NCBI RefSeq assembly: GCF_964204865.1
Contig: NC_135251.1
Span: 15,872,001-15,936,000 of the forward strand
From: Styela clava
Lineage: Eukaryota; Chordata; Ascidiacea; Stolidobranchia; Styelidae
DNA: 64,000 bases
Direction of reading: 5' to 3'
This document shows positions 1 through 9,660 of this stretch, one piece after another. Below the pieces are notes generated by a model. That model made no database searches, had not been told where the DNA came from, and was given only the letters and a program-made list of their open reading frames with translations. The translations under genes were made by a program, and so were the position numbers. Within the stretch, counting starts at the first letter, position 1, and every line of letters starts with the position of its first letter.

Positions 1-130
1 AAAATTCACTAGATTTTTTGTATTTTAATTACAGTACATACTCAACATACGACATTTTCTTGGTTACTGTGACCTAATTATTGAATTTACTGTTATTTAT
101 GGCTATACTTTCACTTCATCCATAAACTAG

Positions 131-388
131 ATTTTCACCGAGTCGAGGAAAACCAGGAGCTCGAGCTGCTTGGGGTGGCGAAATTGGTGGCACCGGAGTT
201 CGTGGCAAAGGAAAACCAGGACTGTTACCGGGCCGCCAATCCGTACCTGCTACACTTGCTGCAGGAATGACACCCAAGTCCACTAACGTTGTAGTAGACA
301 GACTATCTAAGAGTGCATCTTATTCTTCGTCTTCACAATCCGATCTATCTACAATCTACTCTCATTTGAAAACTTCCCCCAAATCTAA
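131..388 (+). CDS. Penultimate exon of an unrecognised protein-coding gene (partial)
   Basis: Exon inferred from an acceptor (ACTAG at 126-130) and a strong donor (GTGAGT from 389). Frame: base 131 completes a codon from an upstream exon outside or before the window, codons run from 132, and two bases are left over at 388. The peptide is low-complexity: a Gly/Pro/Arg-rich part (FSPSRGKPGARAAWGGEIG) and then a Ser/Thr-rich part (SASYSSSSQSDLST). No family is recognised and no catalytic motif is visible. The frame is open throughout, and the GC-richness of the first 150 bases contrasts with the AT-rich flanks, which supports coding. Earlier exons lie to the left of the window. Confidence 0.6.
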
Positions 389-473
389 GTGAGTCAGAGT
401 TTTGGTTCTTATGAGTTTGGTTGTTATGTGTTATTAGTGTTGCCAGGTATCATAAATTATGTTCTCATTTTAG

Positions 474-663
474 CAGGTTCGACTCCGCCCGTGAGTTTGT
501 CCAATTCAGCCTATCTGCTAAAGTTTACGTTCAGCCTCCAGCGAAAGACGTAAACCAAAGCCGAAATCAGAATTCTATATCCCCAAACAAAAGTTCCATG
601 TCAACTGGAGATCCCGTGTTATCACAGATGAATAATTTTTTAATGTTGCAAACTGTCAAGTAA
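474..663 (+). CDS. Last exon of the same unrecognised gene, with tandem NAGNAG acceptor
   Basis: The acceptor is TTTTAGCAG, so splicing may occur after 473 or after 476; both choices keep the frame set by the exon ending at 388 and differ by one residue (joint codon AAC then AGG, or AAG). Reading continues as FDSAREFVQFSLSAKVYVQP and stays open to TAA at 661-663. The region is rich in Gln, Ser and Asn with no recognised domain. The intron would be 85-88 bp, a short animal intron. The joined C-terminal part is about 148 residues. Confidence 0.6.
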
Positions 664-984
664 TAGTTTTCTCGGATTGCCCCTTTCCCATAACCGTCCC
701 GTGTAGGAATATAAAGAAAAGTACTTTTCCGAATTTTCAACAACACTGTCTATCTTTTGTTAAAGCTAATTCGGGCAAAGTACAGGTTGTATCTTCATTT
801 ATCTATGGCATGAGCTGAGTGCAAACCGGAAAAGGTTCCGAATTCACACGGTTTATTGAAAAATATTTTAAGTACACGAAGCACGATGAGATTATTTATA
901 GCACAATTTTATGAGCCTATTCGTTAAAGCAAACTGTGACACAACAAATGTATTATTATATATTATATTATTTTTGTTTTGCAA

Positions 985-990
985 AATAAA
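985..990 (+). promoter_or_regulatory. Candidate poly(A) signal AATAAA
   Basis: AATAAA in an A-rich stretch about 320 nt after the stop codon at 663. It would end the transcript of the gene at 131-663. AT-rich DNA yields this hexamer by chance, so support is modest. Confidence 0.3.
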
Positions 991-2402
991 AAGCAATTTC
1001 AATGTATATTTTTTGTTAATTATTCGACAGTTTTAATATTATACCCAACACAGATCCATGTCTTCTAAGGGGCCTAGAACATTTGAGCACGATCGAGAGA
1101 AGAGCAAAATAATCGTCATTACTCCATAGTTTTCATCGCAAGCTTCTGTATAATAAATATACTATGACAATAATAATCTTGTTATCGTAGCTCGAAATGG
1201 CCTTCACATTATGAAAACTCTTGTAGCCGATCTTCGTGACAGATTTCCAATTAAATTTTATGAGCATAAGTTTTTGGTCAAGTTCACTTGGGTCAAGTAT
1301 TAATACAACCTTAGATAAAAAATCGTTTTCATGAATATCGGCGATTATTGATAATAATTAGAAATCGGTGGGTCGTGCTGAATTATACATATATGGAAAA
1401 CAATAATGTGAAAAGTATTTTCAATAGTTTAACACAAGCGTCTTATGGTGGACCGCAAACTCGTTGCCAAATTATTCGTATTTTCCTATATTTGGTGTTA
1501 GAATTGGAATTATTTCGGCCTTTCAATAAGATTGCAATGCTTTATTCATGCCATTTATACGATGGTGGTATTTTAGAATAGTAATGCCATTATTTTTCCG
1601 TAAGTAGTACGAGAATACGAAAAAAAATAAACTATAATCCGGCAGTTTACTACACATTTTATGTCCTCAGCGGTATTATTCAGAGTAATAATGCTTTTAT
1701 TTATTCGTAAGTCGACGCAACCACGAGTTACGTTGAACAAAAGTAACTTAATATACAGTAACGCATTTTAAATGCTGGTATCGGTCATGGATTTGAATAT
1801 TTTACGCAACCGAAAATCATCGAAATAAAAATTGATCCAAATTATCAAAATTATTTTCTGAAGAGCGGGAAAAAGTATGAATTCTTGGGTATCGTAACAA
1901 TTACGGCTTCACATAATTCTCACTTTTCGACATTATGGGAATGAATGTGTAAATAAGAAACCTTGCAAGGGAATGGCGACAATGCCCATCACGCAATTGG
2001 GCAAAATTGTCGCAACCATATGGGGCGCACGCTCGCACAGAAGAGAAAAAACAGAGTGCCGATTCTATTTCTCCGTCATTACAATACGCGAAAAAGCGCA
2101 TAAAATCTTTGAAGATTTCCCTCGAAAACGAAACACCTAGCTGACAGCAAAAAATGTCTATCATTCGGGATTATTCGAAAATTTTCCAAACAAGTATTTG
2201 AATACTTCGATATTCGAATCGTTTGACAACCCTGACTTGACTTATTTTAGCCTCCGAAGAAAGAAGTTAATAATGAAGGTGTCCTGCAAAGTAAAACTCT
2301 CTGTGAAAGTGGGCCTCTATAAAAAAAAAAGGGGGTTGAGAAGCACTGGTTTTACATACCTAGCAATTTTAACAATAAAAGAAGACATTTAGATTGGGCT
2401 AT
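991..2402. other. AT-rich intergenic DNA with no supported gene
   Basis: Short open frames on both strands (for example 1348-1581 + and 1901-2164 -) lack splice context, homology or codon bias that I can recognise. At 2333-2348 the string GGGTTGAGAAGCACTG matches the typical right terminus of hAT-type elements, but I cannot find the matching left end. Around 2170-2215 there are imperfect palindromes built on TATTCGAA/TTCGAATA. Confidence 0.5.
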
Positions 2403-2408
2403 TTTATT
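2403..2408 (-). promoter_or_regulatory. Poly(A) signal of the distal bHLH gene
   Basis: AATAAA on the - strand, about 36 nt past the stop codon of the exon at 2444-2590. The position fits a short 3' UTR. Confidence 0.45.
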
Positions 2409-2443
2409 AAAAAACTTTTCAAAGAAAGAATAGAATATTTTCA

Positions 2444-2590
2444 CTATCTTGATTTTGTTGCAGCTGCTTCTATCGCATCAATAAAGGTGCTGTGTGTTGT
2501 TCCTTCTCTCCATAGGAATCTGTGTCGTTCGCTGAAATCTTTTTTACCATCCCGACACTCACGCAAAAATTGTATGTATTGGATGGCAAA
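2444..2590 (-). CDS. Distal bHLH gene, last exon (helix 2 and RHRFLW tail)
   Basis: The acceptor CTTCTTTCAG lies directly upstream (2591-2600 on the - strand). The exon is 48 codons plus TAG (2446-2444). It begins FAIQYIQFLRECRDG, the second half of an HLH helix 2, and continues SERHRFLWREG then IDAIEAAA. Aligned with the proximal paralogue's second exon (LASCYIRFLRGC, DRHRFLWSAG, IDAAAEG), it is clearly homologous. It joins in phase 0 to the exon ending at 3003. Unlike the paralogue, which continues for about 230 more residues, this protein ends soon after, so the acidic C-terminal region is missing. Confidence 0.8.
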   Translation of the reverse strand, partial: FAIQYIQFLRECRDGKKDFSERHRFLWREGTTHSTFIDAIEAAATKSR

Positions 2591-3002
2591 CTGAAAGAAG
2601 TTATGAATGAATGAAAATGAATATTATCCTAGCATTAATTGAATCGTAATTAGTTGCAAAACATAGGCCAGAGTGAGGCCCGGTAAAATAATCAACACTT
2701 GGAATACTACAAATGTGAAATTGAAGTTGTATAGATGTAACACAAATTATCAGCCCATGTCCAATATCCGTAATCGGTAGCCTACACAGATTATTGCAGT
2801 GTTCGCCTGTAACTTATATATTTTTATCGAAATCAACGATTCCATGACTCTATTCTACGAGTGAAAGCCTACATATGGTAGGTTGTAAAAGTTTTACTTT
2901 GGTGTATCAACACTTACGTTCAACTTATTTCATCAGTGCGCGTTGTAAAAAGCGATAGTGAATGTCGGCGTAGTGTAACGCATAAGATTTAAATGTAAAA
3001 AC

Positions 3003-3361
3003 CTGGAGTATCTGCTTCTTTTGGAGTTTTCTTCCTTTGGGCAAACGAACTGGAATAACGTTCTGTAAGGTTGTCATCGCTTGGTTAAATAACTTTAAAC
3101 TTTGTCGCCCTTTCTTAGCTATATCGGCTCGTTTTTTCTTGTGGGAAATTTGAGAATTTTTCCGTATAACGTTGCGGTTCTTGGTCGTTGTACGTTTGGA
3201 AAGACGTAGATTGTGCGTATAATCGTCGCTTTTGTTGTCATTGACGCGCGATGAAATGCCTGCGTTCTCCTGTTGTTCGCCTTCTTGATTGGGTGGTCCT
3301 AATATGTCGGTGTAATAATTATTGAAGTAATCGTTCATCATTTCAGTTCCGTTTATGTCAT
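3003..3361 (-). CDS. Distal bHLH gene, middle exon (degenerate basic region, helix 1, loop)
   Basis: The acceptor GCTTTACAG precedes 3361. The donor is CCAG/GTTTTT after 3003, weak at +3 to +6 but at exactly the codon where the paralogue is spliced. Two bases complete a split Asp codon from the upstream exon, followed by 119 codons. The N-terminal part is Asn/Asp/Tyr-rich (MMNDYFNNYYTDILGPP). Then come a Lys/Arg cluster and the HLH: LKLFNQAMTTLQNVIPVRLP and GRKLQKKQILQ. Against the paralogue's AAIRERERLKIF, this copy reads IAKKGRQSLKLF: the conserved basic-region Glu is Gly and the following Arg-Glu-Arg is not kept. Group A bHLH proteins need that Glu to read the CA of an E-box, so this product may dimerise without normal E-box binding (inference). 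An internal ATG pair at 3341-3336 could be an alternative start. Confidence 0.8.
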
Positions 3362-3439
3362 CTGTAAAGCGAATTCGTAATCATGTTTACAAATTATTAT
3401 GCTACATTATATTTCACATCATCACGTAAGGCCCTAAGT

Positions 3440-3769
3440 CAGTGCTTCCCAACCTTTTATAGCCCGTGGCCCCTTTCCGGAGCTTTTAGCACTCATGACC
3501 TACTTGTTTATCATTCCAAAGGTATTTAGTTTATTTGAGTATTATTTAGATTGATAGATTCCAAATCCCATTATGTTGAAACATGTCATTCTCAACAGTG
3601 AAGTGAAAACAACCTGCGAAATAACCTTACCAAGCAATGAAACTAGGAAGAACAGAGAAATATCTTGTGAAGGGAAAAAGTAAAATCATTCCTGCGCCTA
3701 GCATTATGGGCCCCTGCCAACCGTTCTGTGGTTCCCTCAGAAGCAGCGGGCCCCGGTTAGAAACCGCGT
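3440..3769. mobile_element. Decayed hAT-like MITE inside an intron of the distal bHLH gene
   Basis: The left end CAGTGCTTCCCAACC is a typical hAT-family terminus. The proposed right end, read on the other strand, is ACGCGGTTTCTAACC, which matches 9 of 15 positions. The flanking 8-mers are CCCTAAGT (3432-3439) and CCCTAGGT (3770-3777), a 7/8 target-site duplication as hAT elements make. At 330 bp it has no transposase. The degraded inverted repeats make the right edge uncertain. Confidence 0.4.
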
Positions 3770-3992
3770 CCCTAGGTTATCTATTGTTTTCTACATATAT
3801 TTCACAAGCCAGTAACAAAGTGCATTATATCTGGTTGATTAATCGATACAAATTCTTAAACTTCACCGCTTATCGACGCTATCAGTAAAAGTGCACAGAA
3901 GTGTTCTGACACTGAAACAGGTATTTAGTTTTAATATACATACATTAGTGAGGGAAATATAGTTTGATATCATTATTGTTAAAACAGCCTAC

Positions 3993-4163
3993 CTGTGAAT
4001 TGCATAAGTTCGAAGTTATATTGGTCGATAACAGGACATGTTAAATCTTGGGCATCCATATTTCCCTGTTGCAGTATATCTGACACTAGTAAGCCCATAT
4101 GCTCAAAATTCGAATCAATTATGCTCGCTACAAATATTTTATGCTGGCCTCTCAGTATGACTC
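3993..4163 (-). CDS. Distal bHLH gene, upstream coding exon
   Basis: The acceptor is a long pyrimidine tract ending CGTATAG before 4163. The donor after 3993 is ACAG/GTAGGC. Between them are 2 + 56x3 + 1 bases without a stop, beginning VILRGQHKIFVASIIDSNFE and ending NFELMQFT. The phase-1 end joins the phase-1 start of the exon at 3361 (G+AT gives Asp), so the protein runs through MQFT into DDINGTEMMND. The 629-bp intron between them contains the MITE at 3440. No domain is recognised. Translation may start at Met 4098 if this is the first coding exon. Otherwise an earlier exon ending in phase 1 is needed, and I could not place one. The gene lies 3' of, and in the same orientation as, its paralogue at 4713-6139. 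Confidence 0.6.
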
Positions 4164-4632
4164 CTATACGAGAAGGAGATCAACGAGAAAAAATCTATGA
4201 AATAGCTCTTTTAATTTAACCCACTGTAAGCTTATGCCCGGGTTCCCGCTTTCATTTTCGGTATATCCTAACATTGAAAGTTATAAACAGGTCTTTGTTT
4301 CTTTGATCCTGCGACGTAAGAAGGGGACGAAGGAGCGTTGGTAATTAATCTGACGGACGCGTATTCTAAGTGCGGAAAACCGTTTCCTGCGGGAAGCGTG
4401 GTGATGGCTTGAGTCCGGATTATGCTTGCATCGACATTTCCGATTCATTATTTTTGCCTTCTGATGTAACATATGAACATAAAGACAATGATTCTAAACC
4501 ATTGAAATTAAAAGTCCTTTCATCTTAAGTCTAAATGGAAACATACTACATTCTTGAGAAACTCAATAGATGTACTACACCCAACCCATACTAGTAAAAA
4601 TATAATATTTTATGTATATATTTTTTAAATTT
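4164..4632. other. Spacer between the two bHLH genes
   Basis: This holds the putative promoter or first exon of the distal bHLH gene. On the - strand two overlapping frames stay open over about 4285-4470. One is Arg/Lys/His-rich with an ATG at 4472, and the other is protein-like without an ATG. Neither has a convincing donor in the phase needed to join the exon at 4163, so no exon is called. Confidence 0.35.
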
Positions 4633-4638
4633 TTTATT
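4633..4638 (-). promoter_or_regulatory. Poly(A) signal of the proximal bHLH gene
   Basis: AATAAA on the - strand about 75 nt beyond the stop codon at 4713-4715, in a T/A-rich 3' flank. Confidence 0.4.
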
Positions 4639-4712
4639 GCTAAAACAGGTAAGTAATAAATTAAATAAATAAGTGATAAGTTAAGTAAAATAACTACTCA
4701 GAGTTAATTTCA

Positions 4713-5543
4713 TTACGCAAAATACAAAACTTTGCATAGGTTTGACGAAGGCTTGACATTTCGAGAAAAATTTGAACTCCATGATGTGGCGATATATTCA
4801 TCTGGGTTTATTGTGGTTAGGTTGTCTGTAATGCTAAATGCAGAGCCGTCTATATTATCAACCAGTTGATGTAGTTTTGCGACACTATTCTCAGCATTGT
4901 AGCATGACTCTGCTTCGCTTTGGAATATATATTCATCTGTTGAATCTACATGCCTGTTGACAATTATTGTAGTCGCATCTACTGTGTCGTCGTATATCAT
5001 TGCATTCTGATATACAAATTGTGGCAAAGATTTGGTATTAACAACAAAATCATTTTCAAGTGTACTGTTCGCGAAAACATTGTTGTTTTCCTGTAAAACA
5101 TCTGAGTTTTCTTCAAATGGAACAATTTCGTTCAGATCCTGTAGTAATTCATCTAAATGATTATCTTCTTCTTCTGGAGACATGGGATGGTATTCAGGAA
5201 TATTTATATAAAATGGGGGGAAATTTTCCTCAGTTAGTGATTCTGTGCTTTGTTCGATTTCATTATTTACAGTAAATTGATTTTTAAATATATCTTCATT
5301 GCTGCCATACGATGTGCTTGCAACTGATTCTAGACTTTCTGGCGTATGTGGAGATTCCGGAGGAGTCATTACGCTTTGCAGCTGAGAAGTTTCGACTCTC
5401 GTTAACCCTTCTGCCGCGGCATCAATAGTTGTTATTAAGTCTTCTTGTTGTGAACCCGCACTCCACAAAAAGCGATGTCTGTCTGCCCAATCATTCTGCC
5501 CTTCCAAGCAACCGCGAAGAAATCGTATATAACAAGATGCAAG
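4713..5543 (-). CDS. Proximal bHLH gene, exon 2 (helix 2 and acidic C-terminal region)
   Basis: The acceptor TTCTCTTTACAG immediately precedes 5543. The exon is 276 codons plus TAA. It starts LASCYIRFLRGCLEG, which completes helix 2 after KLHKKQTLT of exon 1. Next comes DRHRFLWSAG, shared with the paralogue at 2444-2590. The remaining ~230 residues are strongly acidic and rich in Ser, Thr, Asn, Glu and Asp (for example MTPPESPHTPESLESVAST and PEYHPMSPEEEDNHLDELL), typical of a transactivation or regulatory tail with many proline-directed phosphorylation sites (inference). The spliced protein is 354 residues if it starts at Met 6139. Confidence 0.85.
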   Translation of the reverse strand, partial: LASCYIRFLRGCLEGQNDWADRHRFLWSAGSQQEDLITTIDAAAEGLTRVETSQLQSVMTPPESPHTPESLESVASTSYGSNEDIFKNQFTVNNEIEQSTESLTEENFPPFYINIPEYHPMSPEEEDNHLDELLQDLNEIVPFEENSDVLQENNNVFANSTLENDFVVNTKSLPQFVYQNAMIYDDTVDATTIIVNRHVDSTDEYIFQSEAESCYNAENSVAKLHQLVDNIDGSAFSITDNLTTINPDEYIATSWSSNFSRNVKPSSNLCKVLYFA

Positions 5544-5905
5544 CTGTAAAGAGAAAAATTATATGATTGCTACACGGTAAACTCTCAGTATTATATATGG
5601 AGGGATGAATATGTTAAAATATAAACAAAATGGAATAAAAACTGGTAATAAAACAGTAGCTAAAATATTTTATTTTGACCATAAATCAGCTATTTTCCGT
5701 GTCCCACAATTTTTAAATTTGTCTGATACAGTATACAAATATTCGACATTGACTAAATAATAAAAAACTAAATTTTGATTCTATTCGAAAGCATGTACTA
5801 TATTTCTTTCATGTGTTCACAAAATATTTACACGTTACATTTATCCATATCCTTACGCCTAAACGTTTTATCTCTTAATTTTTTGAAAATTGTTTCGTTC
5901 CTTAC
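5544..5905 (-). other. Intron splitting helix 2 of the proximal bHLH gene
   Basis: A 362-bp AT-rich GT-AG intron: donor ACA/GTAAGG at 5905, acceptor TTTACAG at 5544. It is phase 0 and inserted after the residue that follows the KKQTL motif, the same place as in the distal paralogue, so it predates their duplication. Confidence 0.8.
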
Positions 5906-6139
5906 TGTGAGCGTTTGCTTTTTATGTAGTTTTCTTCCCCTCGGCAAACGAACGGGAATAGCTTTTTGGAGAGTTTCGAGAGCGTCGTTGAAAATTTTAA
6001 GTCGTTCTCTTTCACGAATTGCAGCATTTGGTCGTCGTCTTTTCTTTTGCGGATTTGGCGTCGATTCACAGGTTTTAATGGTTCTTTTTCGATTCTTACG
6101 TGGTTTTTCAAAGTCATTCTTCACTTGGGTGGAAGACAT
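5906..6139 (-). CDS. Proximal bHLH gene, exon 1 (basic region, helix 1, loop)
   Basis: 78 codons from ATG (6139-6137) to the donor GTAAGG. A Lys/Arg-rich N-terminus leads into KKRRRPNAAIRERERLKIFN, a full basic region with Asn38, Arg42-Glu43-Arg44 and Arg46. Helix 1 (NDALETLQKAIP), a loop with RLPRGRK and the start of helix 2 (KLHKKQTLT) follow. This is a group A bHLH transcription factor by motif, of the Twist/Fer/PTF1 or Mesp-like kind; I cannot assign the orthologue. It should bind E-boxes as a dimer with an E-protein (family knowledge). A good acceptor (TTTTTTCTTTAG) sits at 6161-6172 and the frame stays open between 6160 and the ATG, so a spliced 5' UTR or a further upstream coding exon is possible. 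Confidence 0.85.
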
Positions 6140-6160
6140 TATGAAATAAAATATTAGGAT

Positions 6161-9100
6161 CTAAAGAAAAAATTTAGGAAATTAGCTGGCTGTTTCACAA
6201 TCTTCATGAATTGTTAATATATATATGGCAATTCCTATCAAGTATTTTATTTTATTATCAATTACAAAAAGATTACGATAAAATTAACTTCTTTTAAAAA
6301 TGTAACATTGCGCGAAACATACAGCGCCCTCAAGTGATGTAAGTTTTCTACACCTAAAAGAGTCATCCTGTCATTCTTCAAATTTGCGAACGCACCTTAG
6401 ACAGTTTGTTCTGACTTAACTATATTGGTTGGTCGCGTGTAGACAGAAATTATACTGACTAAACTCCACAGATGCGCGCTGACATAGTATAAAAACTGCG
6501 CAATCCCCATATGTTGGATAACTTGTTGCTGCAGCCTAGCAGATGATGATAATGTATGAGATATTTCCTGATATTTAATACTTATAGATGACAAAAAACA
6601 TGTTTGACCTAATATTTTTCGCTGCTTCAATCTGTTTTCTTTGCGTGTTTAAGAAGGAAGGCGGAAGGGAGATGAGTTGAGAAGATTCCCTCATTAATTT
6701 CTATTTTTGTATCAGCTATATTTTCGAAAACAAGACTTTCATTAGGAAGAGTAGTTTCCGTTCCATCATTATCACTAAGGATTAATTACCTCAACTAAGC
6801 TTAATACTTTCCTATTTATACCCGGAGTACTACTAGATGATAACATACGACGCTAGTAAATAAGATTATTATATATTCGTCGAATTGCACATATTTATGC
6901 TATAGTTTTTCCTGTGCAAAATCTCAAGTTATTTGGTACTGATTGTATATTTTGCTGCTTTGCAACTAAATACATGAGGTTGTCGCGGTATAAAACTTTT
7001 CAAATAAAAATCAAATTGCGAAGTCTGTTTACTTATTCATTCCTCACTATGTATACACCTATGCTTACACGTTTGCAAAGGAAGCAAAGGATGTTGGTTC
7101 CTGTCTTGTATTTTCCAAACAATTATTAAATGATATTTTACAAGGTGCTATCTTATATCTATCTTGTACTTGGTAACGAGAAAGTTAGTCCGTATAGACG
7201 TCGAAATTTAATTTGTTCGCAATCGTAAGCTTTCACGATGTAATAAACTATAGAAGATTCAATACCAAATGACATGATTGGATTTTTGTTGTGATTGTAT
7301 GTAATTCTGCCATAAATACCTATCCTTACTTTTCCGTCAATCACGCTTGATGTTAAACCGAAACGCATGAACTTCTTTGGTCGATGTGACGCTTCTGTCA
7401 TCTCTTATATATCTTTTCGCTGTAAATCTTCGTTTTTTTAATTCTAACTATTCTGTAACTCAATAAAATATGTCTCTGAGATTAACCTGTTGTTACCATA
7501 CATAAAGTTGTTTTAATTTACAAAATGTTTGTGTACATTGTTTACACAGGCGATCTGTTTATGTACAACTTGACAGTAAGCGTTGATTTATTATCGTTAA
7601 TAATGGACCATTTCACACTTTCCCGTCTACAGGTTGTGCGGGGAAGCTTATTGCAGTAGAAACGTTCACACATTTACGTTCACTGATTGAATATTATTTA
7701 TCAATCTAGCCTTCCTGTCCAGGTTATCATCATTTATTTTTTAATGTTCGGAACTGAAAGAATAATTCTTTAATGGGAATTTATCTGTATATACCGGACA
7801 ATGATTTCTGATAGCTGGTATTTTAGAATATTGTTTTACGTTTGTGAAGAAGAATTGAATAACTGAACAGATTACGTATATTCCCTTAACATTCAGTTCC
7901 TCATTCCTCAAATGAATGGATATCTGAGCATGCGTACCATTTTTTCATTCAATTACATGCTGGTTTGATCCTTCCATAATAATAGACTTCCATAATCGTA
8001 ATACGCTAGTAAATATGGAGCCGTGATCGAGTAGCAAAAAGTTTGATTTCTCAGAGAGAATTACTCAAACCCTGATCACGGGTAATGAACTAATTTCAAG
8101 TTTAACATACACACGTGTTTAAGTGTATTCAGGATTGAAAGAGTTGACAGCATTGCGCTAAAATGCCATCCATTATATTTGTGAGCATAAGAGACGATTG
8201 AAAATTCGCTGGAGCCCAGAAAGAAAACATTTGGAAATAAACCGACCATATATATTGAAAGAAGATTTCAACCAAACAGACAAAAGTGTCTTATATATTT
8301 CCCTCGGTTTTCAATTTATAATGTGTAAACAAAAGTTGTTGCTGGATGTCGTACCGATTCAGAATACATGTATCTTCTATGATCTATAGGAACCTGAACA
8401 TAACTAAAACCAAAAAAAGTTATTCCCCATTTCAATAAATCTCGATAATTAGAGGATGAAGATCGAGAGGAATACAGTTTTAAGTTAGTTTTAAACCACC
8501 AAAAAACATCTCAAAATATCATCCTATTCATAATGCTATAGTTTACTTTATTTTTTGTATAAAATATTCTATTTACGGATGTTTTGTATGAGAATATTTT
8601 AAACATATATGAAGGACGAACTCTCTGTGTCTCATGATGAAACCTTTTCAAACATGTGAGTCAATAGACCTTATTCATCAAAAACCCATCCTACGCGCAA
8701 ACAGAAAAGTGATGTAAACAAAACAACTTTAACATTAGCTCTTATGGGGAATGTGATCACCAGAGCAGAAATTTGCATTTTTTGTAATTTTCTGGATATC
8801 TTTCATTGTATACGTGAGCAGTTTTGAGGATAGAATATTTTTTATATTTTTTTTTAATATTTTTAGCATGATAAACATGGTCAAGATTTTTGATAATCGT
8901 TCACTAAAATTTTAATGAGCGCGGTATTTCCGATGACGTCATTGTCACTATACCATGAGATTCTGCCAACGCGCCGTGCTCTGTGGGATATGCGCTGTGA
9001 TAACGGAATACCGGTAGTGGTACACGGACTACAACTGGCGTTTAACGAAAGACCTATTTTGGTTTTTATTGGATGTTATATATTTCATGAATTCCATGTA

Positions 9101-9193
9101 AGTATGTAAATTTCTGGTACACCTTTCAAAATCCAATCGCCTAACTCAGTTCATATGTTGACACCATGCACCTATCCCAAAATTCGTGATGTT
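6161..9193. other. AT-rich region upstream of the bHLH pair, no firm gene
   Basis: I see no gene I can defend. One - strand stretch, 7401-7330, is a possible short first exon: ATG, 24 codons beginning MTEASHRPKKFMRFG, and a strong donor AAA/GTAAGG. It is in the right phase to join the exon that would begin at 6160. A perfect CRE-like palindrome TGACGTCA lies at 8934-8941. Otherwise the region is AT-rich with only short open frames. Confidence 0.4.
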
Positions 9194-9660
9194 CAGGGCT
9201 GGATTTAGACCATGAGAGGCCCTTTCATATTTTTGAGCTCAGAATTTCTCTCTGAACAACATCACATGTCATTGCTTAAAATTTTAAAATATGAGTGCAT
9301 TAAACTTTTTATTCTCCCCATTCATGGGAGCGAATTTTTAAATAAAAGAATACAAATTTACTGGAGGCAGTTTTGCTTTCAATTTATTTATTCAAACAAC
9401 CGCTACAGCCATACTTTAACATAGAAACTTCCAGCAGAATGCGCATAATAATTTCCTTATTATGATGCAAATGCCGCAATAATGGCTGTTTGCAACGTGG
9501 TTGAAACCAGTTGTGTAAAGAATTTTCTACTCTGAAAAGCTTGATAAATATAAATACTTTTCGTAGGGTTTAAACTTGTCAAGTTTTCAAAAGAATTACA
9601 AACTTCGAAACCGAGTTTCGAGGCCCTAGGTTTTAGCCTGTCTGGGTAAATCCAGCCCTG
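9194..9660. mobile_element. Non-autonomous hAT-type MITE with intact ends
   Basis: A 467-bp element bounded by perfect 14-bp terminal inverted repeats: CAGGGCTGGATTTA at the left and TAAATCCAGCCCTG at the right. It is flanked by near-identical 8-mers, GTGATGTT (9186-9193) and GTGATGGT (9661-9668). CAGGG ends plus 8-bp duplications are the hAT signature. There is no transposase; the open frame at 9212-9424 has no recognised similarity. It lies about 600 bp before the tRNA array. Confidence 0.75.

Noticed and set aside
1901-2164. Minus-strand open frame first considered as the last exon of the distal bHLH gene (acceptor TTTTTTGCTGTCAG at 2141)
   Set aside because: Its sequence only loosely resembles helix 2, whereas 2590-2444 matches the paralogue over helix 2, RHRFLW and IDAxAA with a good acceptor.
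2333-2348. Complete hAT element ending at 2348
   Set aside because: Only the right terminus GGGTTGAGAAGCACTG is seen; no left terminus or 8-bp duplication found.
4281-4472. Arg/His-rich minus-strand open frame between the bHLH genes
   Set aside because: No donor in the required phase and no similarity; another frame over the same DNA looks equally coding.
5775-6157. Plus-strand open frames over the bHLH exon
   Set aside because: Antisense shadows of the basic-HLH exon at 5906-6139.
8915-9109. Plus-strand open frame near the CRE-like palindrome
   Set aside because: No splice context, no similarity, and composition typical of chance frames here.
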